Shown here piece after piece: positions 16,676 through 24,315 of a stretch of 46,162 nt of DNA (positions are counted from its first letter, which is position 1; each line of letters begins with the position of its first letter). The notes beneath the pieces were generated by a model. It did not search any database. It saw nothing but the letters and a program-made list of their open reading frames with translations, and was not told where the DNA came from. Position numbers and translations under genes: made by a program. Source of the DNA: an uncultured Collinsella sp. (lineage in GTDB: Bacteria; Actinomycetota; Coriobacteriia; Coriobacteriales; Coriobacteriaceae); assembly GCA_958408685.1 (NCBI GenBank), contig CATYLC010000018.1, positions 1 to 46,162 of the forward strand. The letters are read 5' to 3'.

Positions 16676-17125
16676 ATGGTTAAGATCAATCGAAAATGGG
16701 CGGTTGTAACCTGCCTGATGGCGCTCTTGATCTGGGGCAATTCGCTGGTTCCCGGCTCGGGGTCGGGCTCGCTGAGCCTAACGGTCATGGAAGCTATCCG
16801 CGGTTTCCTGCACAGCGTGGGACTTCCATATGAATGGGTGACCAACTTTGTTGTTCGCAAGTGCGCGCATTTTACCGAGTATATGGTGCTCGGCATCTTG
16901 GCAACGCACGCCTTTGATTTTGAGGGCCGGCGCACCTTTGACGTGCTGCTGCCCACGGCGGTGTTCCTGCTGCTGATTCCCTCGATTGACGAGACGATTC
17001 AGCTCTTTGTGCCGGGACGCGCCGGCATGATCACCGATGTGATGATCGACTGCTGTGGAGCGGCAACGGGCGTTGTGCTCCGATATCTCTTACGGTCGCT
17101 GATATGTGCCAAAAAGGCCGCCTAG
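16676..17125 (+). CDS. VanZ-family membrane protein
   Basis: The 149-residue protein has about four hydrophobic segments and the VanZ motifs RKCAHFTEYMVLGIL (about 61-75), PSIDETIQLFVPGRAG (about 102-117) and DVMIDCCGAATG. VanZ proteins are small integral membrane proteins; the founding member gives low-level teicoplanin resistance by an unknown route, and most relatives have no proven role. It follows the membrane protein gene at 7 bp and its stop lies inside the terminator stem. Confidence 0.88.
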   Translation: MVKINRKWAVVTCLMALLIWGNSLVPGSGSGSLSLTVMEAIRGFLHSVGLPYEWVTNFVVRKCAHFTEYMVLGILATHAFDFEGRRTFDVLLPTAVFLLLIPSIDETIQLFVPGRAGMITDVMIDCCGAATGVVLRYLLRSLICAKKAA

Positions 17126-17156
17126 GACGTATGCTTGGTGCTAGGCGGCCTTTTTT
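17111..17156. terminator. bidirectional Rho-independent terminator
   Basis: AAAAAGGCCGCCTAG and CTAGGCGGCCTTTTT form a 15-bp perfect stem. It overlaps the VanZ stop codon and has T-runs on both strands, so it can also end the fructokinase transcript coming from the right. Confidence 0.9.
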
Positions 17157-17238
17157 ATTAGAGGGCTTATATAGGGCGTGGTGGCGTCGTTCCGTAGGTT
17201 GGATTTGCCGGGCGCGCCACGCCCTGTGGGTGCGTCTG

Positions 17239-18129
17239 TTACTGAAGCGCCTGCGCGCCCAGGGCCAGGCAGCCCATGATGCCCTGCTTGCCCTCAAGGC
17301 TGTTGTTGACAATATAGGTATCGATGTCGTTGACCTCGGGCGTGACGATATAACCGTTGAGCATTTCGGCGCACTTCTTGCGCGCGAGCGGCACGATGGG
17401 GGTGTGGTCGGCCACGCCGCCACCGATGATGATCTTCTGCGGGGCATAGCACAGCGTGTAGGTCATGAGCGCCTGCGCCAGATAGCCTGCGAGCAGGTCC
17501 ATGGCCTCCGGGTCGTCGGCCATGTCTCCGGCGCTCTTGCCGTCCCAGCGCTTTTTAACGCCGGGACCGGCGATGAGGCCCTCGAGGCAGTTGTCGTGAA
17601 AGGGGCAGGCGCTATGCTCGCCAATGGTGTCGCGCGGGTCGCGCGTGACCAGGATGTGGCCGGCCTCGGGATGCATCATGCCATGCACGAGCTGACCGCC
17701 CGAGAGCACGCCAGCGCCCACACCGGTGCCGATGGTCAGGTACACCACGTCGGTGAGGCCCTGAGCGCAACCAAAGGTGACCTCGCCCAAGCAAGCGACG
17801 TTGACGTCGGTATCGTAGCCGCAGGGGACCTTGAGCTCGTTTTGGATGGTGCCCAGTAGGTCAAAGTAACGCCATGCGGTCTTGGGTGTCTCCAAGATCT
17901 TGCCGTACTGGGGCGAGGCAGGATTGACCGCGGTGGGGCCAAAGGCGCCGATGCCCAGGGCGGCGATGCCCTTGTCTGCAAACCATGCGTTGACGGCCTC
18001 GACGGTTTCCTGCGGGGTCGTGGTCGCGATCTGCTCGCGCTTTAGGACCGTACCGTCCGCATAGCCCGTGGCGCAGACCATCTTGGTGCCGCCGGCCTCG
18101 AGCGCTCCGATAAGCTGCTGCTCTGCCAT
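17239..18129 (-). CDS. scrK: ROK-family fructokinase
   Basis: The 296-residue enzyme should phosphorylate fructose (possibly other hexoses) with ATP in the cytoplasm. Seen are the ROK phosphate loop GALEAGGTKMVCA near the N-terminus, GIGAFGPTAVNP, the catalytic-aspartate region CGYDTDVNVACLGE, the second ATP motif LTIGTGVGAG, the ROK zinc site (EAGH with HSACPFHDNCLEG) and PQKIIIGGGV. The whole resembles the Bacillus GmuE/ScrK type rather than the glucokinase type. ATG 18129 follows GAGAGGAATATT. Its promoter region holds two TTTAGAGC repeats that might bind a sugar regulator. Confidence 0.88.
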   Translation of the reverse strand: MAEQQLIGALEAGGTKMVCATGYADGTVLKREQIATTTPQETVEAVNAWFADKGIAALGIGAFGPTAVNPASPQYGKILETPKTAWRYFDLLGTIQNELKVPCGYDTDVNVACLGEVTFGCAQGLTDVVYLTIGTGVGAGVLSGGQLVHGMMHPEAGHILVTRDPRDTIGEHSACPFHDNCLEGLIAGPGVKKRWDGKSAGDMADDPEAMDLLAGYLAQALMTYTLCYAPQKIIIGGGVADHTPIVPLARKKCAEMLNGYIVTPEVNDIDTYIVNNSLEGKQGIMGCLALGAQALQ

Positions 18130-18167
18130 AATATTCCTCTCTCTGGGACGAGTTGCTCCGTGACTAA

Positions 18168-18195
18168 AGTATAGAGCTCTAAACCATTTAAGAAA
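18168..18195 (-). promoter_or_regulatory. possible promoter/operator of the fructokinase gene
   Basis: On the minus strand TTTCTT (18195-18190) and TATACT (18173-18168) are 16 bp apart. Two similar half-sites TTTAGAGCGC and TTTAGAGCTC flank this stretch, and the first is part of an imperfect palindrome centred on GCGC, as in LacI-type operators. Confidence 0.4.
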
Positions 18196-18202
18196 GCGCT
18201 CT

Positions 18203-18240
18203 AAAAAGAAGCCCTGCAGCGGCGGGCGGTGCGGGGCTTC
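18203..18240 (-). terminator. Rho-independent terminator of the aminotransferase gene
   Basis: On the minus strand GAAGCCCCGC pairs with GCAGGGCTTC (one mismatch) and is followed by five T. Confidence 0.8.
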
Positions 18241-18268
18241 TTTGGTTGCTTTAGTTGCCGGGCCGTCC

Positions 18269-19450
18269 TTACCCGCGCGGCTTGATTTTATCACGTAGCG
18301 ACTTGAGGTTCTCCAGCGCCGCGTTAAGCGTCTCGTCTCGCTTGGCAAAGTGGAAACGAATCAGATGGTTGACGGGCTCGCGGAAGAAGCTTGAACCGGG
18401 AACGGCACCCACGCCAACCTTGGAGGCGAGATCCTCGCAGAACTCGAGGTCGCTGTCGTAGCCAAACTCTGAGATATCCATCATCACGTAGTAGGCGCCC
18501 TGCGGCACGTTATGCTCAAGACCGATGCTGTCGAGTCCCTGGCAGAACAGGTCGCGTTTGGCGGTATAGAGGTCGAGGACCTCATCGTAATAGCTGTCGT
18601 CGAATTTGAGGGCGGTGACGACGGCTTCCTGCAGGGGAGCGGCGGCGCCCACGGTGAGGAAGTCGTGGACCTTCTTGATGCGCTCGGTGATTTCGGCAGG
18701 GGCGATAGTGTAGCCCAGACGCCAGCCGGTGATGGAGTACGTCTTAGACAGCGAGCTGCAGCTGATGGTGCGCTCAAACATGCCGGGCAGCGTGGCCATA
18801 TAGACGTGCTCGTGGGGCGCGTAGACGATGTGCTCGTATACCTCGTCGGTGATGCAGTAGGTGTCGTACTTTTTGCAGAGGTCGGCGATAAAGGTGAGCT
18901 CATCGCGTGTAAAGACCTTGCCGCAGGGGTTGGAAGGGTTGCACAGGACGATGGCCTTGGGGTCGTTGTCGCGGAAGGCCGCCTCGAGTGTCTCGCGGTC
19001 AAAGTCGAATGTGGGCGGGTTGAGCGGCACGTAGATGGGCTCGGCCCCCGAAAGGATCGTGTCGGCGCCGTAGTTCTCGTAGAACGGCGAGAAGATGACG
19101 ACCTTGTCGCCGGGGTTTGTGACCGTCATCATGGCGGCCATCATTGCCTCGGTGGAGCCGCAGGTGATCACGATGTTCTCATTGGGGTTGATCGGCATGC
19201 CCATAAAGTGCTCCTGCTTGGCGGCAAGCGCCTCGCGCATGGCCTGGGAGCCCCAAGTGATGGAGTACTGATGGTAGAGCGGCTTGGGGTCGCTGGCGAT
19301 GGTGCTCAGGCTATTGAGCAGCTGCGCCGGGGGATCAAAGTCGGGGAAGCCCTGCGAGAGGTTGACGGCGTCGTACTTATTGGAGATGCGCGTCATGCGG
19401 CGGATGACCGAATCGGTAAACGTTGCCGTGCGATTGGAGAGTTCTTTCAT
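18269..19450 (-). CDS. PLP-dependent class I aminotransferase
   Basis: The 393-residue fold-type I enzyme transfers amino groups between an amino acid and a 2-oxo acid. Motifs in order: NLSQGFPDFDPP (30-41), the YSITWG segment, ITCGSTEAM (95-103), CNPSNPCGK (170-178), ITDEVYEHIVY (200-210), the PLP-lysine segment SSLSKTYSITGWRLG with Lys236, and HLIRFHFAK with the carboxylate-binding arginine. The pattern matches the aspartate/aromatic or kynurenine-oxoglutarate subgroup; the exact substrate is not decidable. ATG 19450 follows AAAGGA; an earlier ATG at 19468 has no site. Terminator on its 3' side, no operon partner. Confidence 0.88.
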   Translation of the reverse strand: MKELSNRTATFTDSVIRRMTRISNKYDAVNLSQGFPDFDPPAQLLNSLSTIASDPKPLYHQYSITWGSQAMREALAAKQEHFMGMPINPNENIVITCGSTEAMMAAMMTVTNPGDKVVIFSPFYENYGADTILSGAEPIYVPLNPPTFDFDRETLEAAFRDNDPKAIVLCNPSNPCGKVFTRDELTFIADLCKKYDTYCITDEVYEHIVYAPHEHVYMATLPGMFERTISCSSLSKTYSITGWRLGYTIAPAEITERIKKVHDFLTVGAAAPLQEAVVTALKFDDSYYDEVLDLYTAKRDLFCQGLDSIGLEHNVPQGAYYVMMDISEFGYDSDLEFCEDLASKVGVGAVPGSSFFREPVNHLIRFHFAKRDETLNAALENLKSLRDKIKPRG

Positions 19451-19559
19451 GGTTGTCCTTTCGAACATCGGGGTGGGGCAAGTTTACTCCTATGAAACCG
19501 GTGGGAAATGCTCGAAATGGATCCGAAAAACTCTTTTCAAAATTCTTGAAAATTGGGGC

Positions 19560-19588
19560 TTGCATCGCGTGGCGTTCCTTGCAATAAT
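19560..19588 (+). promoter_or_regulatory. probable promoter of the tRNA cluster
   Basis: TTGCAT (19560-19565) and AATAAT (19583-19588) are 17 bp apart, about 26 bp before the tRNA-His. Confidence 0.5.
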
Positions 19589-19614
19589 AGTCGAGCGCGA
19601 AGCGCACAGGACAC

Positions 19615-19692
19615 GGTGGGTGTAGCTCAGTTGGCTAGAGCGACGGGTTGTGGTCCCGTAGGTCGAGGGTTCGAGTCCCTTTACCCACCCCA
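19615..19692 (+). tRNA. tRNA-His (anticodon GTG)
   Basis: The cloverleaf has the anticodon stem ACGGG/CCCGT with loop TTGTGGT (anticodon GTG). The extra 5' G(-1), encoded at 19615, opposes C73, as expected for histidine tRNA. CCA is encoded at the 3' end. Confidence 0.95.
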
Positions 19693-19714
19693 GTTCTTGC
19701 TTCGTGTTGATATC

Positions 19715-19790
19715 GGGTCGTTAGCTCAGTTGGTAGAGCAGGGGACTCTTAATCCCAAGGTCCAGGGTTCGACCCCCTGACGGCCCACCA
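19715..19790 (+). tRNA. tRNA-Lys (anticodon CTT), copy 1
   Basis: Acceptor GGGTCGT/ACGGCCC, anticodon loop CTCTTAA with CTT, T-loop TTCGACC, encoded CCA; 76 nt. Identical to the copy at 19834. Confidence 0.95.
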
Positions 19791-19803
19791 CACGATATCT
19801 CCT

Positions 19804-19829
19804 CTAAAGTCCGCCACAACGGACTTTAG
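19804..19829 (+). other. hairpin between the two tRNA-Lys genes
   Basis: CTAAAGTCCG and CGGACTTTAG form a perfect 10-bp stem with loop CCACAA. No T-run follows at once, so it may be a processing or weak attenuation hairpin rather than a terminator. Confidence 0.6.
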
Positions 19830-19833
19830 CTTT

Positions 19834-19909
19834 GGGTCGTTAGCTCAGTTGGTAGAGCAGGGGACTCTTAATCCCAAGGTCCAGGGTTCGACCCCCTGAC
19901 GGCCCACCA
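19834..19909 (+). tRNA. tRNA-Lys (anticodon CTT), copy 2
   Basis: Sequence identical over all 76 nt to the copy at 19715, including the encoded CCA; a recent tandem duplication or one kept identical by gene conversion. Confidence 0.95.
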
Positions 19910-19919
19910 AAGCATGTTA

Positions 19920-19949
19920 AAGCGACTGGTTTCGGCTGGTCGCTTTTTT
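19920..19949 (+). terminator. Rho-independent terminator of the tRNA cluster
   Basis: AGCGAC pairs with GTCGCT around a TTCGG-containing loop, followed by six T. Confidence 0.8.
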
Positions 19950-20029
19950 GTTGACCTCGCATGGGGTCGAACCCGAAAGGGCGCGGAGCCGCGAAGTCTG
20001 CACCGTGATTCCCTTAGGGAAAACACGGC

Positions 20030-20079
20030 AAAAGCCCCGTAAGCGTGTTCTCCTTAAGGGAATCATGCTTACGGGGCTC
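20030..20079 (-). terminator. Rho-independent terminator of the FAD oxidoreductase gene
   Basis: On the minus strand GAGCCCCGTAAGCATG pairs with CACGCTTACGGGGCTTTT and ends in T residues. Its loop side contains a segment (20044-20067) that is nearly the reverse complement of 19998-20023. Confidence 0.8.
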
Positions 20080-20124
20080 GATGCATGTTGAGAAATTGTG
20101 ATCAAACTCAAAGTGAGAATCGAC

Positions 20125-21653
20125 TTAGTCCGCTCGATAGTGCGATCCGAGGCTTTCGGTTCGCTTGCGCATGGCTTTGACCATTTCCTGTGCTAGTTGA
20201 ATCTGCGATTGCAGGCGGGCGAGGGCTGCGATTTCGCTGTCCTGAGCTATCTGTGTGCTCAAGGTCGTTGCCTCCGTCTTCAAGCCCTCAAGCTCGTGTA
20301 GTGCCTTGGATAGGCCCCCTTCGGTGCGGTTGATCATGCAATAGGTGCTCATCGTGTGCTTAAGGCTGCGTGTCAAGCGTTCGGCGACTGTTGTGGCAAT
20401 GCCGTACTGGGGGAGGGCGATATCCGCCTTCGGGGCCTCCTCAGGTGTATTCTGTGCTGCCTGGGCTGCCGATGCGCCCGCGATGCGCCCAAACACTATG
20501 CCGTTGGCGCTTGACAAGCCACCAATGCGGTCGGCGCCGTGCATGCCGCCTGTCGCCTCGCGCCGCAAGCGTAGAGGCCCTCAACGCCCGTATACGCGCT
20601 CTTGTCGATTTTGATACCGCCGTTGGCGGCGTGGGCATACATCGCCACGCGCATCTCCTCGGTCGGCGCGATGCCGTACTCGTCTTGCAGCCAGGTGGCA
20701 AAGGTCTGTACAAACTCGGGGACGTCCTCGCGGGGGAAATCGTAGTGGAGCGCCAGACCTTCGGTACCCGCTTGATCGATGGCAAAATCGATGGCGCGGG
20801 AGGCCAAGCGTGACGTGAAGGGGCCATATCCGGAGCGCTGTTCAAGCAGATCGTCCAGCTTGTCGTCGGCGATATCGACCGGCTGGTCGAACTTGACGTA
20901 GCGCCAGGTCTTCTCGTTAAAGACAAGGTTGCGTTTGGGCTCGATGAAGCCCGGCATCATCTGCATGAACTCTATATTAGTGAGCGTTGCGCCGTGTGCC
21001 AGCGCGATGGCCTGCGAGGAGCTGAGCACGTCGGCTGAAGTGAGGCTTCGCTCGAACAGGCCACCCGTGCCGCCCGCAGCGATGATGGTGGCCTTGGCTG
21101 CCATAGGTACGAGATGCTTGTTTGTGCGGTCGTAGAGCGTGGCGCCGACAATCTTTCCGGGCGTGTCCTCAATAAGGTCGATAAGCTCGTGGCGGGGAAG
21201 CAGGCGAATGCCGAGAGACTCGATCTGGGCCGCACACGCGTCCTCAAGGGGCTTGCGAGTGAGGCCGCGCCATTTGCGTGTCTTATGGTCAAAGCAGGGG
21301 ATAAATTGCTTTTGCTGGGCGCTCTCGGCACTTTGCGGACGTTGGAGTTCAACACCCAGCTCCCGTTCGAGCCATGTAATTGCCCGGGGAATGCCGTGGA
21401 CGAACGTCTGGACGAGCTCGGGGTCGGCAACGCCGCCGCCGACGGTCTGGATGGTATCGATGAGGTCCTGTTCGTCGTCTTCGTCGACGGGGCCAATAAG
21501 GCCGAGCCCCCAGGTTCCCAGGAAAAAGCTCGATCCGCTCATGGTCTTGCCGGCGCTTGCCACAGCGACGGTTGCACCCGTGCGTGCCGCTTCTATGGCG
21601 GCACAAAGGCCCGCAATGCCAGATCCAATTACCAGTACATCAGTCGATTCCAT
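20125..21653 (-). pseudogene. FAD-dependent oxidoreductase (fumarate reductase / L-aspartate oxidase flavoprotein family), frameshifted
   Basis: ATG 21653 follows AAAGGA. The first frame gives a dinucleotide-binding motif VLVIGSGIAGLCAAIEAARTG (in two parts, residues 6-26), AAGGTGGLFERS and LYACG near residue 364. At 20559-20562 the frame is broken: the expected TGCGGCGAGGCG reads TGCGGCGCGAGGCG, two extra bases. In the other frame the protein continues EATGGMHGADRIGGLSSAN and on to a helical C-terminus ending at 20125. Restored, it has about 508 residues, normal for this flavoprotein family. The family oxidises or reduces small acids such as fumarate, succinate or aspartate. The break removes the last FAD-contacting segment, so the product would be inactive unless the extra bases are a sequencing error. 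No nadA/nadC or electron-carrier subunits are adjacent. Confidence 0.8.
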
Positions 21654-21894
21654 CGGATTCCTTTCTCGTCCGGCGCATTGTCGCACGGGTGATCGGCAAA
21701 GGTGTCGCAAAGATTGGATAAATCGGTAAAGGGCGAATATGGCAGGTGGACGTTAGGGGTATTTTGGCAATCCGTCTCACTCCACCTCGGAGCTCATCTC
21801 AACTGATATATCGAATCGTTTTGGATTTTCATGGCAGAGTAGTTAATTTGGGACGGGGTTCTTTTAGCTACCCTGTGCCTCGGGTCGATTCGCT

Positions 21895-22056
21895 CGCCAC
21901 GAAATGGGCCTATCTACTACGTTTGGGCGGTCACCCCCAACCATACCGAGAATCACAAAATCAAACCCGCAGGTAGACGGATTATTGATTTTCCCAAAAC
22001 CTGGCTATGGTCGAGCCATGCGGGCCAAACGTAGTAGATGAGCCGTTTTCGTGGCG
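21895..22056. repeat. long palindromic element family C, copy 3
   Basis: Nested arms CGCCACGAAA/TTTCGTGGCG, ATCTACTACGTTT (21912-21924)/AAACGTAGTAGAT (22027-22039), ACCATA/TATGGT and AAAATCAA/TTGATTTT surround the central core CCGCAGGTAGACGG (21967-21980). The 13-bp inner arm is perfect. It lies in the 500-bp gap upstream of the FAD gene, in which no gene is visible. Confidence 0.85.
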
Positions 22057-22084
22057 CGACCCAAACCGATTGACAGCTTTGGGA

Positions 22085-22119
22085 CAAAAAAGAGCCGCTA
22101 CCCGGGTGGATAGCGGCTC
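22085..22119 (-). terminator. Rho-independent terminator of the GGGtGRT gene
   Basis: GAGCCGCTA and TAGCGGCTC pair (9 bp); on the minus strand TTTTTTG follows. Confidence 0.88.
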
Positions 22120-22154
22120 CAAAGCTCAACTATATGAGCATCGCGCAAGCGCGA

Positions 22155-23159
22155 TTAGGCCTTGAGGGCCTCCTCGACGGCGACGGCGCAGGCGACGGTG
22201 GCACCGACCATGGGGTTGTTGCCCATGCCGATGAGACCCATCATGTCGACGTGCGCAGGCACGGAGGAAGAACCGGCGAACTGGGCGTCGGAGTGCATAC
22301 GGCCCATGGTGTCGGTCATGCCGTAAGAGGCAGGGCCGGCGCCCATGTTGTCCGGGTGCAGGGTACGACCAGTGCCGCCACCAGAAGCGACGGAGAAGTA
22401 CTTCTTGCCAGCCTCGAGGCGCTCCTTCTTGTAGGTGCCAGCGACGGGGTGCTGGAAGCGCGTCGGGTTGGTGGAGTTGCCGGTGATCGAGATGTCGACG
22501 TTCTCGTGCCACATGATGGCAACGCCCTCGCGGACGTCGTCGGAGCCGTAGCAGTTAACGGCAGCGCGGGGACCATCGGAGTAGGGGATGGTCTCGACGA
22601 CCTTGAGCTCGCCCGTGTAGTAGTCGAACTGGGTCTTTACGTAGGTGAAGCCGTTGATGCGGGCGATGATCTGAGCAGCGTCCTTGCCCAGACCGTTGAG
22701 GATAACGCGCAGCGGCTTCTTGCGAGCCTTGTTGGCGTTCAGAGCCAGGCCGATAGCGCCCTCAGCGGCTGCGAAGGACTCGTGGCCGGCCAGGAAGGCG
22801 AAGCACTCGGTGTCGTCGGAGAGCAGCATAGCGCCCAGGTTGCCGTGGCCCAGACCGACCTTGCGGTCCTCGGCGACGGAGCCGGGAACGGTGAAGGCCT
22901 GGATGCCCTCGCCGATGATGGCAGCAGCCTCAGAAGCGGTCTTGGCCTCGCGCTTGACGGCGAGAGCGCAGCCGAGGGTGTAGGCCCACTCAGCGTTCTG
23001 GAAGGCGATGGACTGGGTGTTGTTGACGATCTCACGCGGGTTGAAGCCCTTGTCGGTGCAGATCTGCAGAGCTTCCTCGAGGGAGGCGATGCCGTTGTCG
23101 GCGAGGCACTTGTTGATCTTGTCAGCGCGGCGCTCGTAACCTTCGAACGTAACAGTCAT
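22155..23159 (-). CDS. GGGtGRT family protein, function unknown
   Basis: The 334-residue protein contains the family's name-giving motif in SVASGGGTGRTLHPDN and further strongly patterned segments: GLGHGNLGAMLL, FAFLAGHESFAAAEGAIG, NCYGSDDVREGVAIMWHENVDISITGNSTNPTRF (in two parts), and VDMMGLIGMGNNPMVGATVA. No signal peptide or membrane segment is seen. The family is known from anaerobes and is conserved next to a NifU-like scaffold protein, as here; the partner gene ends 18 bp upstream in the same operon. No reaction has been assigned as far as I know. A link to Fe-S clusters or to a glycine-rich cofactor site is inference. A clear terminator follows. Confidence 0.88.
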   Translation of the reverse strand: MTVTFEGYERRADKINKCLADNGIASLEEALQICTDKGFNPREIVNNTQSIAFQNAEWAYTLGCALAVKREAKTASEAAAIIGEGIQAFTVPGSVAEDRKVGLGHGNLGAMLLSDDTECFAFLAGHESFAAAEGAIGLALNANKARKKPLRVILNGLGKDAAQIIARINGFTYVKTQFDYYTGELKVVETIPYSDGPRAAVNCYGSDDVREGVAIMWHENVDISITGNSTNPTRFQHPVAGTYKKERLEAGKKYFSVASGGGTGRTLHPDNMGAGPASYGMTDTMGRMHSDAQFAGSSSVPAHVDMMGLIGMGNNPMVGATVACAVAVEEALKA

Positions 23160-23177
23160 AGTTATTTCCCTCCCTTT

Positions 23178-23912
23178 CTACTCGTGAACCGGGAACACGC
23201 TGGCGACGGAGTGAGTCTCCTCGTCGGTGCGCGGGTCGATGTACTTGGCAGCGTTCTCCCACTGACCATAGTGGCCCATAGCGCCAGCGATGGCCTCCTC
23301 GGGGGTCTTGCCGGCCTTGACGGCGTCGGTGAACTTACCGAGGTTCAGGAACTCGAACGCGATGATCTCGTTCTTGTCGTTGAGAGCCATGCGGGTGACG
23401 TAGCCCTGGGCGAGCTCGAGGTAACGAGCGCCCTTGGCCTTGGTGCCGAACATGGTGCCGACCTGAGAGCGAAGGCCCTTGCCGAGGTCGTCGAGGGAGG
23501 CGCCCACGGGCAGGCCGCCCTCGGAGAACGCGGTCTGGCTGCGGCCGTAAACGATCTGCAGGAAGATCTCGCGCATAGCAACGTTGATGGCGTCGCAGAC
23601 GAGGTCGGTGTTGAGGGCCTCGAGGATGGTCTTGCCGGGAAGGATCTCGGAAGCCATGGCGGCAGAGTGGGTCATGCCCGAGCAGCCGATGGTCTCAACG
23701 AGGGCCTCCTCGATGATGCCGTCCTTGACGTTCAGCGTGAGCTTGCAGGCGCCCTGCTGAGGTGCGCACCAACCCACACCGTGCGTAAGACCGGAGATGT
23801 CGGAAATCTCCTTAGCCTGGACCCACTTGCCCTCCTCGGGGATGGGCGCGGGGCCGTGGTATGCACCCTTGGCAACGGGGCACATGTTCTCCACTTCCTG
23901 TGAGTACTGCAT
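23178..23912 (-). CDS. NifU/IscU-like iron-sulfur scaffold partner of GGGtGRT
   Basis: The 244-residue protein has two halves. Residues about 30-130 resemble the IscU/NifU scaffold fold, with cysteines in GWCAPQQGACKL, the ETIGCSGMTHSAAMASE segment (the GC motif of NifU-like scaffolds) and a later Cys in DLVCDAINVAMRE. The rest is family-specific (FGTKAKGARYLELAQGYVTRMAL, AIAGAMGHYGQWENA). It is clearly distinct from the SufU of this window at 25788. ATG 23912 follows AGGAGAGG; the frame is open to 24056. It is the first gene of the two-gene operon with the GGGtGRT gene. The scaffold role is known for the superfamily, not proven for this branch. Confidence 0.8.
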   Translation of the reverse strand: MQYSQEVENMCPVAKGAYHGPAPIPEEGKWVQAKEISDISGLTHGVGWCAPQQGACKLTLNVKDGIIEEALVETIGCSGMTHSAAMASEILPGKTILEALNTDLVCDAINVAMREIFLQIVYGRSQTAFSEGGLPVGASLDDLGKGLRSQVGTMFGTKAKGARYLELAQGYVTRMALNDKNEIIAFEFLNLGKFTDAVKAGKTPEEAIAGAMGHYGQWENAAKYIDPRTDEETHSVASVFPVHE

Positions 23913-24315
23913 GCCTCTCCTCTCTATCGTGTTGGCGTCCCGTCTGGGGGTCGTGGCTGGCGATTGCCGGGCGACCCTTCGAAAGGGACATGACATGCAG
24001 CCCCTATAATACCGCGAAATGCACGGAATATTCGGCGAACGGCTCAGTTTTCGCATCGAGAAGTCCTGAAGTTTTAATTGAAACGGTTTAACTCTATGTT
24101 CTGTGGTCGTGAACTTCCGTAGAGGGGGTCCGTCTTGGGCAAGCTATTGGTCAGCTCTTGTAAGCATTGCGGGGGTTGACCTGTTGCAACGATGCCGTTC
24201 GCCGCCTGATTACTGCCTTTGGCCGCGCGAGTGTATTGTTTTGCGTGAATGTTTTGATGGCACGCTTCAATCGTGCTGTATTGGATGGCAAGCAGATCCC
24301 GGCGAAGGGAGCGCC
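23913..24315. other. divergent intergenic region, no gene seen
   Basis: It holds the leaders of the scaffold operon (left) and the second RAYT (right). A near-palindrome CCCTTCGAAAGGG lies at about 23975-23987, and TATTAT (minus strand, about 24010) could be a -10 box. Nothing here is a coding region I can support. Confidence 0.4.

Noticed and set aside
22134..23903. 589-codon open frame opposite the GGGtGRT operon
   Set aside because: Shadow of two real genes; composition is Val/Gly/Asp/Leu-rich, and it would run through both genes and their gap without a sensible start.
24103..24315. longer start for the second RAYT
   Set aside because: No ribosome site before 24103, and the extra 71 residues have no counterpart in the first RAYT; AAGGGAG before 24316 decides.
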